Position numbers and translations under genes: made by a program. 64,000 nt of DNA from Pelagibacteraceae bacterium AG-404-P07. GTDB lineage: Bacteria; Pseudomonadota; Alphaproteobacteria; Pelagibacterales; Pelagibacteraceae. Shown here piece after piece: positions 38,127 through 47,713 of the stretch. Where the stretch lies: the NCBI GenBank assembly GCA_003216235.1, contig QCJE01000001.1:1-64000 (forward strand), read 5' to 3'. The notes below the pieces were generated by a model. It worked only from the letters and a program-made list of their open reading frames with translations. It had not been told where the DNA came from and did no database searches. How positions within the stretch are numbered: position 1 is the first letter of the stretch; each line of letters opens with the position of its first letter.

Positions 38127-38906
38127 TTAAATAAAGAAATTTATTAATCTTGTTAGAAAATAATCAACACTATAATAAAATTTTATTTTTAACTTTCTAT
38201 TCAATGTCATGAGATAATTAAATGCCTCATTTCTTTTTTTCCACCAAGATATACTTAATTTATTGTATCTAGATGAAATCCCACTTTTATCATAGTTATA
38301 ATTAGTTAAATTTTTTTTAATGATGGAAAATTTATTTTTTTGAAATGCAAAAATTGATAGCCTTGCGTCAATCTCTAAATTTGGGTGTTTATTTTTTTCT
38401 AAAAACTTTAAAAAATTTGTGAAAAATTTTCTTCTAAAAGAGATGCAGCTTGTTGGGTAAAATCTAGGCCATATAGAATAACTGTGTTTTTTTGGTTTTA
38501 TATACATTAATTTATTTTTATTGGTCAAAAATGGGGTGTCCTGAATGAAGTCTAGATCATTATTTCCAGAAAATAATTTAAATATAAAAGATAATTTATT
38601 TTTTTTGAATGTGTCATCCCCATCTAATAGAAATATTATTTCTCCTTTTGATTTATTAAATAATTCAATTAATCCATAAATTTGATTTAAAGGACCACTT
38701 GTAAATTTTTTATTTTTATTTTTGATTAGTTTTATCTTTTTATTGTAAGATTCTAATATTTTTATTGATTTATCTGATGAACAATCATCAAAAACTAAAA
38801 TTTCTTTTTTCTTAAAATTTTGTTTTAAACAAGAATCTATTGTATTTCTTATGTATGTATCTTTATTATAGTTAGTAATTAATATTGATGCATAATTTTT
38901 TTTCAT
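38127..38906 (-). CDS. Family 2 glycosyltransferase
   Basis: GT-A fold sugar transferase. It opens with ASILITNYNKDTYIRNTIDSCLKQ, has DDCSSDKS for nucleotide binding and LLDGDD as the metal-binding DXD motif near 93-98. Length is 259 residues with no membrane helix. It overlaps the WecA-like gene by 4 nt, so it may add the second sugar to the lipid carrier. The donor sugar is unknown. Confidence 0.85.
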   Translation of the reverse strand: MKKNYASILITNYNKDTYIRNTIDSCLKQNFKKKEILVFDDCSSDKSIKILESYNKKIKLIKNKNKKFTSGPLNQIYGLIELFNKSKGEIIFLLDGDDTFKKNKLSFIFKLFSGNNDLDFIQDTPFLTNKNKLMYIKPKKHSYSIWPRFYPTSCISFRRKFFTNFLKFLEKNKHPNLEIDARLSIFAFQKNKFSIIKKNLTNYNYDKSGISSRYNKLSISWWKKRNEAFNYLMTLNRKLKIKFYYSVDYFLTRLINFFI

Positions 38907-39931
38907 TGTTTAATAAGATTTCTAGAAAAAAAATAATAAAAAACAATATAAAATAATATATTAAAAAAAATAATTGATAAAAGTATATCAGATTTTGTTG
39001 GAAAATTACTAGCTACCAAAAATCCAGGCAAATTAATAGATAAAATAAAAAAACTAGATATAGGATTTAATGTTTTTTTGGAAAAAATTTTCTTACTTTG
39101 TAAAAATAAAAATATCATGTGATGTAAATGTAAATTATCAGGTAAAGATGTTTTTTTTTTTTTCAAAATTCTTCTTATAAGTGAAAAAAGATTTTCAAAA
39201 GCGGGATACCATAACAAAACTACAATATAGTAAGGAGATAAAAAATCATTATTAGAGTAAAATTTAATTAGATAAAAACCAATTAATAATGATAAGAGAT
39301 AAGTCCCACTATCTCCTAAATAAACTAATCCAAAAATATTAAAAACAAAAAAGATGAATAAAACAAATATTAAAATATTTACAAAATTATAATCTATTGC
39401 GTCAACTTCCGGATAAAAGTTAACTAAAAATATTATTGAGATCAAAATAAACAAGTAATATCCAGCTAAAAGACCGTTTAAACCATCTAAAAAATTACTA
39501 CCATTAATTAAAATTGCTAAGCAAAAAACTGTAAAGAAAAGATTAAAATATTCATTTGATAATAGTAAATTAAAAGTATCTAATCTTACGTCGTTGATTT
39601 GCAAATTTTCAAAATAAGAGAGAAATAGTAAAATTAATATTTGAAAAATTAATCTTTTATTTGGACTTGTAAGAATATTCTTATCCGACAATAACCCTAA
39701 TAAAGTAATTAAAACTGTGGATACTATAAGTATTAAAGTATGACTATAAGTAAAAAATAAGTATACAACCAATATATACAAACCTCCAATTATAACTGGA
39801 GATTTATTTTCATTACCTATAGTTTTATGATCTGAATAAGAAATTTTATCAATCAAAAATTCTTTTTTTTTTAAAAAACTATAAAGGCACACAAATATTA
39901 AAAATATAAAAAATAAATTTTTTAAATCCAT
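38903..39931 (-). CDS. WecA/WbpL-like undecaprenyl-phosphate glycosyl-1-phosphate transferase
   Basis: Membrane enzyme of the MraY/WecA family that starts a lipid-linked glycan by loading a sugar-phosphate on undecaprenyl phosphate. About ten hydrophobic helices span 342 residues. Family marks are NFLDGLNGLLAG, GDSGTYLLS and the late HLHHM. The early DD pair expected after the second or third helix reads SD in LLSDKNILTSPNKRLIFQ, a difference from the usual DDXX. It is the only initiating transferase of this kind seen in the window. Confidence 0.85.
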   Translation of the reverse strand: MDLKNLFFIFLIFVCLYSFLKKKEFLIDKISYSDHKTIGNENKSPVIIGGLYILVVYLFFTYSHTLILIVSTVLITLLGLLSDKNILTSPNKRLIFQILILLFLSYFENLQINDVRLDTFNLLLSNEYFNLFFTVFCLAILINGSNFLDGLNGLLAGYYLFILISIIFLVNFYPEVDAIDYNFVNILIFVLFIFFVFNIFGLVYLGDSGTYLLSLLIGFYLIKFYSNNDFLSPYYIVVLLWYPAFENLFSLIRRILKKKKTSLPDNLHLHHMIFLFLQSKKIFSKKTLNPISSFFILSINLPGFLVASNFPTKSDILLSIIFFNILFYIVFYYFFSRNLIKQ

Positions 39932-39939
39932 TTCAAATA

Positions 39940-40887
39940 TTAGTTCATCCTTGATTGAACTACTTGTCTTAAACCTTCATAAAAGTTAATCTTTGGTGAC
40001 CATCCAAATCTGATGATTTTGCTTGAGTCTAAATTTTTTTTAAATGTTCCATCTGGTGAATTTTTATCAAAAATTATCTTCCCTCTAAAATTTATATATT
40101 TAGCTATTAAACTTGATAATTTTTTGATTGAAATATGATCTTGAGTACCAACATTCAGTATTGGCAATTTGTTATTGAATTTTTTTTCTAATATTTTTTT
40201 TTTGATTTTAAGAGACAGTAATATCGCAGAGGCTAAATCATCTGAATGTATAAACTCTCTTAAAGGTTTTCCTGTTCCTAAAAGTTTAACGAATTTATTT
40301 CCTTTTTTTTTTGCATTCTCAATTTTTTTAATTATTGCAGGAATAACATGTCCATCAATAGCATCGAAAGTATCATTTTCTCCATAAACATTAGTAGGCA
40401 TTAAACATATAATATCTAAGTCATAATCCTCGTATAATGTCTCACAAAATTTTATGCCTGCTATTTTAGCGATTGCATAGCATTGGTTAGTTTTTTCTAG
40501 ACTTCCAGTAAGTAGACTTTCTTCTTTAATAGGAGTTTTTGAAAACTTTGGGTAAATACAAGATGTCCCAAGGTAAATTGTTCTTTTAATTTTTTTTTTT
40601 AATGCCATTTGTAATAAAGAGTTTTGTATTTCGATATTATTTAAAAAAAAATCTTTTTGATTTGAGCTATTTGCTATTATACCACCTGCTTTAGCTGCTG
40701 CCATTATCATATAGTCAATTTTTTTATTTTTAAAATATTTTAAAACTTTTTTTGTGTCTCTTAAATCAAGTTTTTTTCTATCAACTACAATCAAATTTTT
40801 ATAGCCCTTATCCTTTAATAATTTTAATACTGAACTACCTACAAGACCTTTGTGTCCCGCAATAAAAATATTATCTGATTTTTTCAT
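39940..40887 (-). CDS. fcl: GDP-L-fucose synthase
   Basis: Epimerase-reductase turning GDP-4-keto-6-deoxymannose into GDP-L-fucose with NADPH. The nucleotide motif GHKGLVG is at 11-17, the catalytic residues are C110 in GTSCIYP and Y137/K141 in YAIAK, and PTNVYGENDTFD and the REFIHSDDLA segment are diagnostic. Length is 315 residues. It overlaps gmd by 4 nt, the usual gmd-fcl pair. Confidence 0.95.
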   Translation of the reverse strand: MKKSDNIFIAGHKGLVGSSVLKLLKDKGYKNLIVVDRKKLDLRDTKKVLKYFKNKKIDYMIMAAAKAGGIIANSSNQKDFFLNNIEIQNSLLQMALKKKIKRTIYLGTSCIYPKFSKTPIKEESLLTGSLEKTNQCYAIAKIAGIKFCETLYEDYDLDIICLMPTNVYGENDTFDAIDGHVIPAIIKKIENAKKKGNKFVKLLGTGKPLREFIHSDDLASAILLSLKIKKKILEKKFNNKLPILNVGTQDHISIKKLSSLIAKYINFRGKIIFDKNSPDGTFKKNLDSSKIIRFGWSPKINFYEGLRQVVQSRMN

Positions 40888-41939
40888 TTATTTTTTTTTT
40901 TAAAAATAGATATATCTGAGTCAAGCATATCTTTTACAAGATCTTTTAAACTATGCTTGAGTTTATATTTTAATTCTCTAAGTGCTTTTTTGGGATTGCC
41001 TTTTAGATAATCTATTTCTAAAGGCCTATAATATTTTCTGTCAACTTTAATTATAAGTTCTTTTTTTTTATTTTTTATCAAATATCCTTTTTCATTAACA
41101 CCTTTTCCCATCCAGACTATTTTTAGACCAAGATATCTGCAACATTCATTCACAAATTCTCTTACACTTGTAGTTTTTCCTGTTGCAATAACATAATCAT
41201 CAGGTTTTGATCTTTGAAGAATTTTCCATTGCATTTCTGTATAATCTTTCGCATGACCCCAGTCTCTTTTGGCATTTAGGTTTCCTAAATATAAAATATC
41301 TTTTGAACCTAAAATTTTTTTTGCAAAATACATTGTTATTTTTCGTGTGACAAAGGTTTCACCTCTTCTAGGACTTTCATGGTTAAATAAAATTCCATTA
41401 CAAGCAAAAAATCCATAAGCCTCCCTATAAACTTTAGTAATATAATAAGAATATAATTTAGATACTCCATAAGGAGATTTTGGAACCATCAAAGATTTTT
41501 CGTCAAATGAATTTACTTTATCTGGTTTTTCCCCAAAAAGTTCAGACGTGCTTGCTTGATAAAATTTTGTTTTTTTTAAATTTAAAAATCTCATAGCTTC
41601 TAAAACTCTTAGTGTTCCCAAGCCTGTGACCTCAGATGTATATTCTGGAATTTCAAATGAATGCCCTACATGACTTTGTGCACCCAAATTATAAATCTCA
41701 TTTGGTTTAACTTTATTAATCACATTTACAATACTATTAGAGTCTGACAAATCTCCATAATGAAGTCGGAAATTTGATTTAGTATGAAAGTCTTTATAAA
41801 TATGATCTATTCTATTCGTATTAAAAGTTGATGCTTTTCTTTTTATGCCGTGAACAATATAACCCTTACCTAAAAGGAACTCTGCAAGATAAGATCCATC
41901 TTGACCAGTTATACCTGTAATTAATGCTTTTTTTTTCAA
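40884..41939 (-). CDS. gmd: GDP-mannose 4,6-dehydratase
   Basis: Makes GDP-4-keto-6-deoxy-D-mannose, the branch point to GDP-fucose and GDP-perosamine. GITGQDGSYL opens at 9, TSEL and Y157/K161 in SPYGVSK form the active site, and NHESPRRGETFVTRKI and RDWGHAKDY are family marks. Length is 351 residues, normal. It is directly followed by fcl with a 4-nt overlap and preceded by a family 2 glycosyltransferase with one base between. Confidence 0.96.
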   Translation of the reverse strand: MKKKALITGITGQDGSYLAEFLLGKGYIVHGIKRKASTFNTNRIDHIYKDFHTKSNFRLHYGDLSDSNSIVNVINKVKPNEIYNLGAQSHVGHSFEIPEYTSEVTGLGTLRVLEAMRFLNLKKTKFYQASTSELFGEKPDKVNSFDEKSLMVPKSPYGVSKLYSYYITKVYREAYGFFACNGILFNHESPRRGETFVTRKITMYFAKKILGSKDILYLGNLNAKRDWGHAKDYTEMQWKILQRSKPDDYVIATGKTTSVREFVNECCRYLGLKIVWMGKGVNEKGYLIKNKKKELIIKVDRKYYRPLEIDYLKGNPKKALRELKYKLKHSLKDLVKDMLDSDISIFKKKNK

Positions 41940-41940
41940 T

Positions 41941-42696
41941 TTAGTTAAAATATTTGATTAACTTATTATAGGATAAAACTAATACACTAAAAAATGAAGA
42001 TATTAAATTTTTTTTTTCAAAGAAATAATATAATTTAAAAGCATCTTTTAATTTAGTGAAAGTACTTGATGATAATGAGTTTTTGCTATCTCTCCACGAT
42101 GATAATGTTTGATTTAAATGTTTAAGTTTAAAGCCTTTTCTCGCTAATTTTAACCATAAACCAAAATCTTCTTGAGTATTTAACTCTGGGAAACTTAAAT
42201 TCAATATCATCCTTTTATTTATCATTACAGTACTAAGACCAATAAAATTTGATTTGATTAGGTTAGAATAGCTTGCATCAGAATTTACTTTTTTTAACTT
42301 AAGAAGTTTATTTTTTTCATCAATCACAGCATAAGATGTGAAAGAAAAATAGTAAGAATTTTTTTCCATAAAATTTAATTGTTTTAATAGTTTATTTTTT
42401 TTCCAAATATCATCTGCGTCAATAAAAGCTAAATATTTTCCTTTAGAATGTTTAATTGCTAAATTTCTAGACTTTGCTACACCAAAATTTTTCTTATTAA
42501 TGATAATTTTTTTTTTTTTAAATCTATCTAAAAGTAATTTAATGTATTCAATATCAGTATCATCATCTTCATCAAAAACAAAAATTACTTCAAAGTTTTT
42601 ATAAGTTTGATCAAAAATTGATTTTAAAGTTCCTTTTATGAATTTTTTTTTTTTATAATAAGTTATGATAACAGAAACTAATGGTTTTTTTTTCAC
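41941..42696 (-). CDS. Family 2 glycosyltransferase
   Basis: GT-A transferase with SVIITYYKKKKFIKGTLKSI at the start, the acidic FDEDDD segment, and IDADDIW as DXD motif near 92-98. QEDFGLWLKLARKG near residue 175 is the usual acceptor-side ED motif. Length is 251 residues. It overlaps the upstream glycosyltransferase by one base and lies one base from gmd, so GDP-fucose supply and this transfer step may be co-expressed. Confidence 0.87.
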   Translation of the reverse strand: MKKKPLVSVIITYYKKKKFIKGTLKSIFDQTYKNFEVIFVFDEDDDTDIEYIKLLLDRFKKKKIIINKKNFGVAKSRNLAIKHSKGKYLAFIDADDIWKKNKLLKQLNFMEKNSYYFSFTSYAVIDEKNKLLKLKKVNSDASYSNLIKSNFIGLSTVMINKRMILNLSFPELNTQEDFGLWLKLARKGFKLKHLNQTLSSWRDSKNSLSSSTFTKLKDAFKLYYFFEKKNLISSFFSVLVLSYNKLIKYFN

Positions 42697-43820
42697 TAAA
42701 ATAATCTAGATAATGATTTATAATGATAAAATAAAGTAAATTTTTTAATTAACTTTAAATTATTTAATTTAAATTGATTAATTTTCTTATTATTTTCAAA
42801 ATTTTTAAATTTTTCTAAGAAATCATTCATATTATTATTTTCAAAAACTATTCCATTATAATCATCTTTAATTAATTCTATAGGGCCGGGCCATGCATTA
42901 GATGTTAAAACTGGAGCTCTGCAGTAAGATGCTTCAACTAAAACAAAACCTGGATCTTCCCACAAAGAACTCAAAATAAATCCTTGGGAATTTCTAAAAT
43001 AGGGATAAATATTACCTATATAGCCTAACAGAATTATATTATTTTCCAAATTATTTTCTCTTATAAATTTTCTTATTTTATTTTCCTCTTCTCCATTACC
43101 AGCTATCACTAATTTTACTTTTTTATTTTTTTTAATTATCTCTTTGAAAGCTTTGCATAAAAACATAAAATTTTTTTGTTTTGTTAATCTACCAACAGAC
43201 AAATAAAAATTTTTTAAATCTATTTTTTCTTTTTTTTTATTATTAATTTCTTTTACTTTAATTACTGGATCATATAAAAGTTTAACTTTTGAAGAATCTA
43301 CAAGATTCAAACTCTTAATATATTTTAAAGTGTTTTCTGTTGGGCAGGTGATTAAATAAATTTTTTTAAGTGTTATTTTCCAAAAAAATTTTCTTATGAA
43401 ATTCATTTGGGGATATCCTGAAATTCTTAAAATAAATTTTGTTTCAAATTTAAAAAAAAGTAAAAGAAAAAGAGGAAGAGATGTTATCAAGTGGATAATT
43501 AAAAATTCAGGTTTATTTTTAATTAGAATTTTTTTTAAAGGAAAAAAACCTAAAATAAAAAATATTAAAAATGATAGTCTGCTTTTTAATTTTCCTTTAT
43601 AAGGTAAAAAATTTGTTAAAGAAGAATAATAATTAATAAACTTTAATTCCTTTTTTTCTTGAGTCTTATAAAATTTGTCAAATTCGCCGAAAAAATTTAA
43701 AATGTAGCTTTCATAATTTGAGCTATATCTTTTTAATGATTCAGCTGAATTTAAAACTGCCTTGCAAGTTGCTATTGGTGATAAAAAAGGTGACCAATAA
43801 TAGATTTTTTTTTGTTTCAA
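42696..43820 (-). CDS. Family 4 (GT-B) glycosyltransferase
   Basis: Retaining GT-B glycosyltransferase. The C-terminal half carries YLSVGRLTKQKNFMFLCKAF, LVIAGNGEEENKIRKFI, and the donor-binding SSLWEDPGFVLVEASYCRAPVLTS with the EX7E-type pattern. The N-terminal half has hydrophobic stretches that may touch the membrane. Length is 374 residues. It is the first gene of the minus-strand run that ends at 5S; the divergent gene starts 64 nt away. Confidence 0.87.
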   Translation of the reverse strand: MKQKKIYYWSPFLSPIATCKAVLNSAESLKRYSSNYESYILNFFGEFDKFYKTQEKKELKFINYYSSLTNFLPYKGKLKSRLSFLIFFILGFFPLKKILIKNKPEFLIIHLITSLPLFLLLFFKFETKFILRISGYPQMNFIRKFFWKITLKKIYLITCPTENTLKYIKSLNLVDSSKVKLLYDPVIKVKEINNKKKEKIDLKNFYLSVGRLTKQKNFMFLCKAFKEIIKKNKKVKLVIAGNGEEENKIRKFIRENNLENNIILLGYIGNIYPYFRNSQGFILSSLWEDPGFVLVEASYCRAPVLTSNAWPGPIELIKDDYNGIVFENNNMNDFLEKFKNFENNKKINQFKLNNLKLIKKFTLFYHYKSLSRLF

Positions 43821-43884
43821 GGTATTTCTAATTTGTAATTCTAGTGTATTAGTAATATTAAAATATATCTTACAAAATAAATAA

Positions 43885-44520
43885 ATGAATGACTATAGTT
43901 ATAAACTAGATAATTATTTATTTCCTCTAATTGAAAATATTAACAATCCAGTTTTTTTAGAATTAGGTGTTCAAAAGGGTGTTTCAACTAAAAAATTTTT
44001 AGAAATATGCAAAAAGAAAAATGGAAAGCTTTTTTCTGTTGATGTGGATGATTGCTCTAATATTTTAAATGATATAAATTGGAATTTTTTTCATACAAGA
44101 GATGATGATTTTGATTTTATAAAATCAAAGATTCCTGATAAAATTGATGTTCTATTTATTGACACTATTCACGAAGCAAGTCATGTTCAAAAACTATTTT
44201 ATGAATATTTTGATATCGTAAAAATGAATGGATATATATTTATAGATGATATATCGCATCTACCTTATCAAAAAGGTTTGGAGAGAGATAATTTCTACTG
44301 TGAAATAAATAATAAAGAAACATTTCAAATGATTTTGGATATCTTTAATTCAAACAGTGATAAGTTCGATTTAAATTTTTCATTTAAATCATCTGGTTTA
44401 TGTATTATTAAAAAAACTAAAGATGAAAAGTTAAATAAATTAAAAAAAATTAAAGTTAGAGACATCTCTTTTAAAAATTTTTTAAGAATACTGTGGAAAA
44501 AAATAAAAAGAAAATCATAA
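43885..44520 (+). CDS. Class I SAM-dependent methyltransferase (Methyltransf_24-like)
   Basis: Likely O-methylates a sugar or related group. Motif I is PVFLELGVQKGVSTKKFL near 18-35, VDVDD ends strand 2, and DVLFIDTIHEASHVQ followed by IFIDDISH resemble the CmcI/rhamnosyl methyltransferase group. Length is 211 residues. It begins a two-gene plus-strand unit; the next gene overlaps by 28 nt. The acceptor cannot be named. Confidence 0.7.
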   Translation: MNDYSYKLDNYLFPLIENINNPVFLELGVQKGVSTKKFLEICKKKNGKLFSVDVDDCSNILNDINWNFFHTRDDDFDFIKSKIPDKIDVLFIDTIHEASHVQKLFYEYFDIVKMNGYIFIDDISHLPYQKGLERDNFYCEINNKETFQMILDIFNSNSDKFDLNFSFKSSGLCIIKKTKDEKLNKLKKIKVRDISFKNFLRILWKKIKRKS

Positions 44521-45599
44521 TTTTTATGCCCTCTATGGATGGGGGTGGGGTAGAAAAAAATTTAATTATAATCTCGAATTATTTATCCAATCATGGAAAT
44601 AAGATTGTTCTTATAACATTTAATAATAAATTTAATAAATTTTTTTCAAAAAGAATTAAAATTATAAATTTTAGTTTATTTCAAAAAAGTAGATGTAGTA
44701 AATATTTTAAATATGCAATTTGCTGTTTTTTATTAATTAAAGAATTATCAAAAAAAGACAATTGTGTAATATTATCTTTTCAAGCAAATATATATTCACT
44801 AATAATATCGAAATTATTAAGAAAAAAAATAATTATAAGATCTAATTCTTCACCAAGTGGTTGGACAAAAAATTTTTTAAAAAATTTTATTTTTAGATTT
44901 ATGTTTAAAAAAGCAGATCATATAATTGTTAATAGTAAAGATTTTCAAAAAGAATTAAATAAAAAATTTAATGTTAAATCTAATTTAATTTATAACCCTT
45001 TAAATAAAATTGAAATAAAAAAAAAGAGTAATGAAAAATATAATTTTCCTTTTTTTAATGATAAAAAAAGTTTAAAATTAATTAATATTGCTAGATTTAC
45101 AGATCAAAAAGACCATCTAACCTTACTTAAATCTTTTCGAGAAATAAATAAAAAAATAAATGTTAAATTACTTATTATTGGTTATGGAGTAAATGAAAGT
45201 TTAATTAAAAATTTTATAAAACAAAACAATTTAAATAAGAAAATAATTGTTGTTGATTTTACTAATAATCCCTTTAGGTATTTAATAAAATCTGATGCAT
45301 TAATTTTAACTTCAAAATTTGAAGGATTGCCTAATGTTATTTTAGAGGCACTTGTCTTAAAAAAAATTGTAATATCAACAAACTGTCCAACAGGGCCTAG
45401 TGAAATATTAAACAATGGTAAATTTGGTACACTGTTCAAAATTGGAGATTATAAAAAATTAAATAAGATAATTTATGAAATTAATCAAAATAAAATTAAA
45501 TTTAAAAAAAAAGCAATTTTAGGTTATAAAAGCTTAAATAGATTTGATTATAATTTTAATTGTAAACAATATCATAAACTACTATTAAAAATAATTTAA
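44493..45599 (+). CDS. Family 4 (GT-B) glycosyltransferase
   Basis: GT-B transferase with the N-terminal glycine loop MPSMDGGGVEKNL, LINIARFTDQKDHLTLLKSF at the domain hinge, and SKFEGLPNVILEAL for the donor diphosphate. The later CPTGPSEIL stretch is typical of the GalNAc/GlcNAc transferase group near WaaG and PglA. Length is 368 residues. The start overlaps the methyltransferase by 28 nt; an ATG at 44526 would avoid this but would break the first strand. Confidence 0.85.
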   Translation: MEKNKKKIIIFMPSMDGGGVEKNLIIISNYLSNHGNKIVLITFNNKFNKFFSKRIKIINFSLFQKSRCSKYFKYAICCFLLIKELSKKDNCVILSFQANIYSLIISKLLRKKIIIRSNSSPSGWTKNFLKNFIFRFMFKKADHIIVNSKDFQKELNKKFNVKSNLIYNPLNKIEIKKKSNEKYNFPFFNDKKSLKLINIARFTDQKDHLTLLKSFREINKKINVKLLIIGYGVNESLIKNFIKQNNLNKKIIVVDFTNNPFRYLIKSDALILTSKFEGLPNVILEALVLKKIVISTNCPTGPSEILNNGKFGTLFKIGDYKKLNKIIYEINQNKIKFKKKAILGYKSLNRFDYNFNCKQYHKLLLKII

Positions 45600-45605
45600 A
45601 CTTTT

Positions 45606-46616
45606 TTAATTTAATTTTTTAATATCATCAATCCACGCGTATAAATATTTTAACTCATTGGGATTAAAAATCTTTTCTTTAATTAGAGCTTTATATGATA
45701 CTAAAAGATTTTTTAAGTAATTTTTATTTCCTTTATCTAATTTTAATTTTTTCAATTTTTCTAAACCTTTTTCTAAATTTTTATATAAAGAGAATTCTTG
45801 CTTTAAATCATCTGTCAAATCATGAATATTTCTTATCTGTTTCATCGTTGTTCCAAAAAATAAGATGCTAGATCTGTCTTTTATAATTATATTAAGTGCA
45901 ATAATACCTCTCCAAATATCAGTAACTCTCATTTCACATGTAGAAGGTAAATACATTAATGGAAAATATCTATTAAACCATATGGTATTTTGACTATTTG
46001 TTGGGGAAAAAGCTTTACCTAGATCAACAGAATAATTTTTTTTAAATTTTACATTAATTTTTTTATTCAGAATTCTATACAGAGCATCAACATCAGGATT
46101 TCCTTCACAAACACCTTGTTGAAGATAAAAATTTTTACTTTTTTTTTTATTTGATAATTTTGGTATTTCGTCGATTTTATTAAGAGGTAATCCTCTTGGC
46201 CATATACTTTTTTTATTATTGACTGTAAAAATATTATAAATATTGACCCAATCATTATTTTTAATTTTTACTTGCTTAACTTTATGCTTAAGCTTAATAT
46301 TTTTTATAAAATTATCTTTTGGGAAATTATCATCATCTGTTTCTATTATTACTTTCGACTTATTCTTCATAGATATTAAATATCCAATGTTTTTTCTTGC
46401 ATAATTATTTTTTTTACAGACTTTAGAAAACTGAAATTTCAATTTTTCTTGAGATTTTATTCCATAATAATTTCCATATTTAATTATAAAATTTTTAGGT
46501 GTTTTTTTGTCTCCAATAATTATAAAATCGCTTTGATCTTTTAAACAAAGATTGCTAATTTTTTTTATATTTTCGTTTGGTTTATTAATTGTTGTAATTA
46601 CGACAGATTTTTTCAT
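45606..46616 (-). CDS. STELLO/DUF288-like putative glycosyltransferase
   Basis: A 336-residue protein that starts SVVITTINKPNENIKKI and has an IIETDDDNFP acidic motif near 90-99, then WPRGLPLN and a long cysteine-containing middle, QGVCEGNPDVDALYR. These match what I remember of the DUF288 family, which includes plant STELLO proteins and some bacterial ones. The TDDDN would be the metal site of a GT-A fold. Function in bacteria is not established. It lies alone on the minus strand, convergent with the gene before it (6 nt). Confidence 0.65.
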   Translation of the reverse strand: MKKSVVITTINKPNENIKKISNLCLKDQSDFIIIGDKKTPKNFIIKYGNYYGIKSQEKLKFQFSKVCKKNNYARKNIGYLISMKNKSKVIIETDDDNFPKDNFIKNIKLKHKVKQVKIKNNDWVNIYNIFTVNNKKSIWPRGLPLNKIDEIPKLSNKKKSKNFYLQQGVCEGNPDVDALYRILNKKINVKFKKNYSVDLGKAFSPTNSQNTIWFNRYFPLMYLPSTCEMRVTDIWRGIIALNIIIKDRSSILFFGTTMKQIRNIHDLTDDLKQEFSLYKNLEKGLEKLKKLKLDKGNKNYLKNLLVSYKALIKEKIFNPNELKYLYAWIDDIKKLN

Positions 46617-46666
46617 GTATATATATTATTATAGGATATAAGTAATATTTATTTTATAACTTTCAA

Positions 46667-47713
46667 ATGTTCAAACATACATTAAAAATTTTTAAATATT
46701 TTAAAAAAAAATTTAAACCATATGAAGCACAAACTATTTGTAAATTCAATATCAATTATATTAATGAAAATCTATTATCATTAAAAAGGCCCCAAAAGAT
46801 AAATAAAAATGAAAAATTTTATATTATACGAAGAACACCAGGAGCAGGTTTATTTTCTAATTTAATTTATATTCTTAATCATATTAAAATTGCAGACTCA
46901 TGTGGTTTGAAACCTGTAGTTGATATGGAAAATTTTTTAACAATTTATAATGAGAAAAAAAAGATCGAGGGTTCAAATAATTCGTGGAATTATTATTTTG
47001 AGAATAATCAGAATTATAATTTAAATAAAATTTATAAAGAAAATATTTTTTTTTTAACAAGTAATAGATTTAGTAAAAATTTTTCTCATTCAATCGATAG
47101 TCAAGAATATAGAAAACTCTTTAAAAAATATTTTAAAATAAAAAAAAAATACATTAATTATGTAAATTTTTTTCATAATAAATACTTTTCTAGAGAAAAA
47201 GTGCTGGCCCTACATTTAAGAGGAACTAGTTATAAAACTTCAGCAAATCACCCTCTTCCAATAACGTTGGTACAATCTGAAAACTTAATAGAAAAATTAA
47301 TGAGCAAATACAAATTTTCTAAAATTTTTTTATGTACTGAAGATTTGAACTATTTAGATAATATTAAAAAAAGATTTGGTAAAAAAATAATATATCTAAA
47401 ACAAAGTTATAGATCTTATAAAGATGATGCTTTTAAAATATATCCAAGAAATAATCACAGATTTAAACTAGGTGAAGAAATATTAATTGAATCCTTATTA
47501 ATATCTAGATGTAATTCTTTTGCATTTACAAATTCTAATGTAAGTGAATTTGTAAAATTTTTAGACAAAAATAAAAAAATAAAATATTTTTTAATAGAAA
47601 ACGGATTTAATAGTTCTAATGAATATATTGCAAAATGGTACTGGTATTATAAAAATATAATTCCCTCAGTATTAGGCGGGTTTAAAGATACAACTAATGT
47701 TAAAAATATTTAA
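46667..47713 (+). CDS. Fucosyltransferase-like protein, first of a tandem pair
   Basis: I infer a GT-B sugar transferase similar to NodZ/O-fucosyltransferase proteins. Near residue 50 it has FYIIRRTPGAGLFSN; a central LHLRGTSYKT corresponds to the donor-binding HXRG/HXRR motif of fucosyltransferases; YPRNNHRFKLGEEILIESLLISRC is another strongly shared block. Length is 348 residues. It overlaps its paralogue by 17 nt. GDP-fucose from gmd-fcl would be a suitable donor, but this is inference. Confidence 0.55.
   Translation: MFKHTLKIFKYFKKKFKPYEAQTICKFNINYINENLLSLKRPQKINKNEKFYIIRRTPGAGLFSNLIYILNHIKIADSCGLKPVVDMENFLTIYNEKKKIEGSNNSWNYYFENNQNYNLNKIYKENIFFLTSNRFSKNFSHSIDSQEYRKLFKKYFKIKKKYINYVNFFHNKYFSREKVLALHLRGTSYKTSANHPLPITLVQSENLIEKLMSKYKFSKIFLCTEDLNYLDNIKKRFGKKIIYLKQSYRSYKDDAFKIYPRNNHRFKLGEEILIESLLISRCNSFAFTNSNVSEFVKFLDKNKKIKYFLIENGFNSSNEYIAKWYWYYKNIIPSVLGGFKDTTNVKNI

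Noticed and set aside
43821..43884. Divergent promoters between the GT4 and methyltransferase genes
   Set aside because: Only weak boxes (for example TTGTAA-N17-TATTAA) are seen, no better than expected by chance in this A+T-rich spacer.
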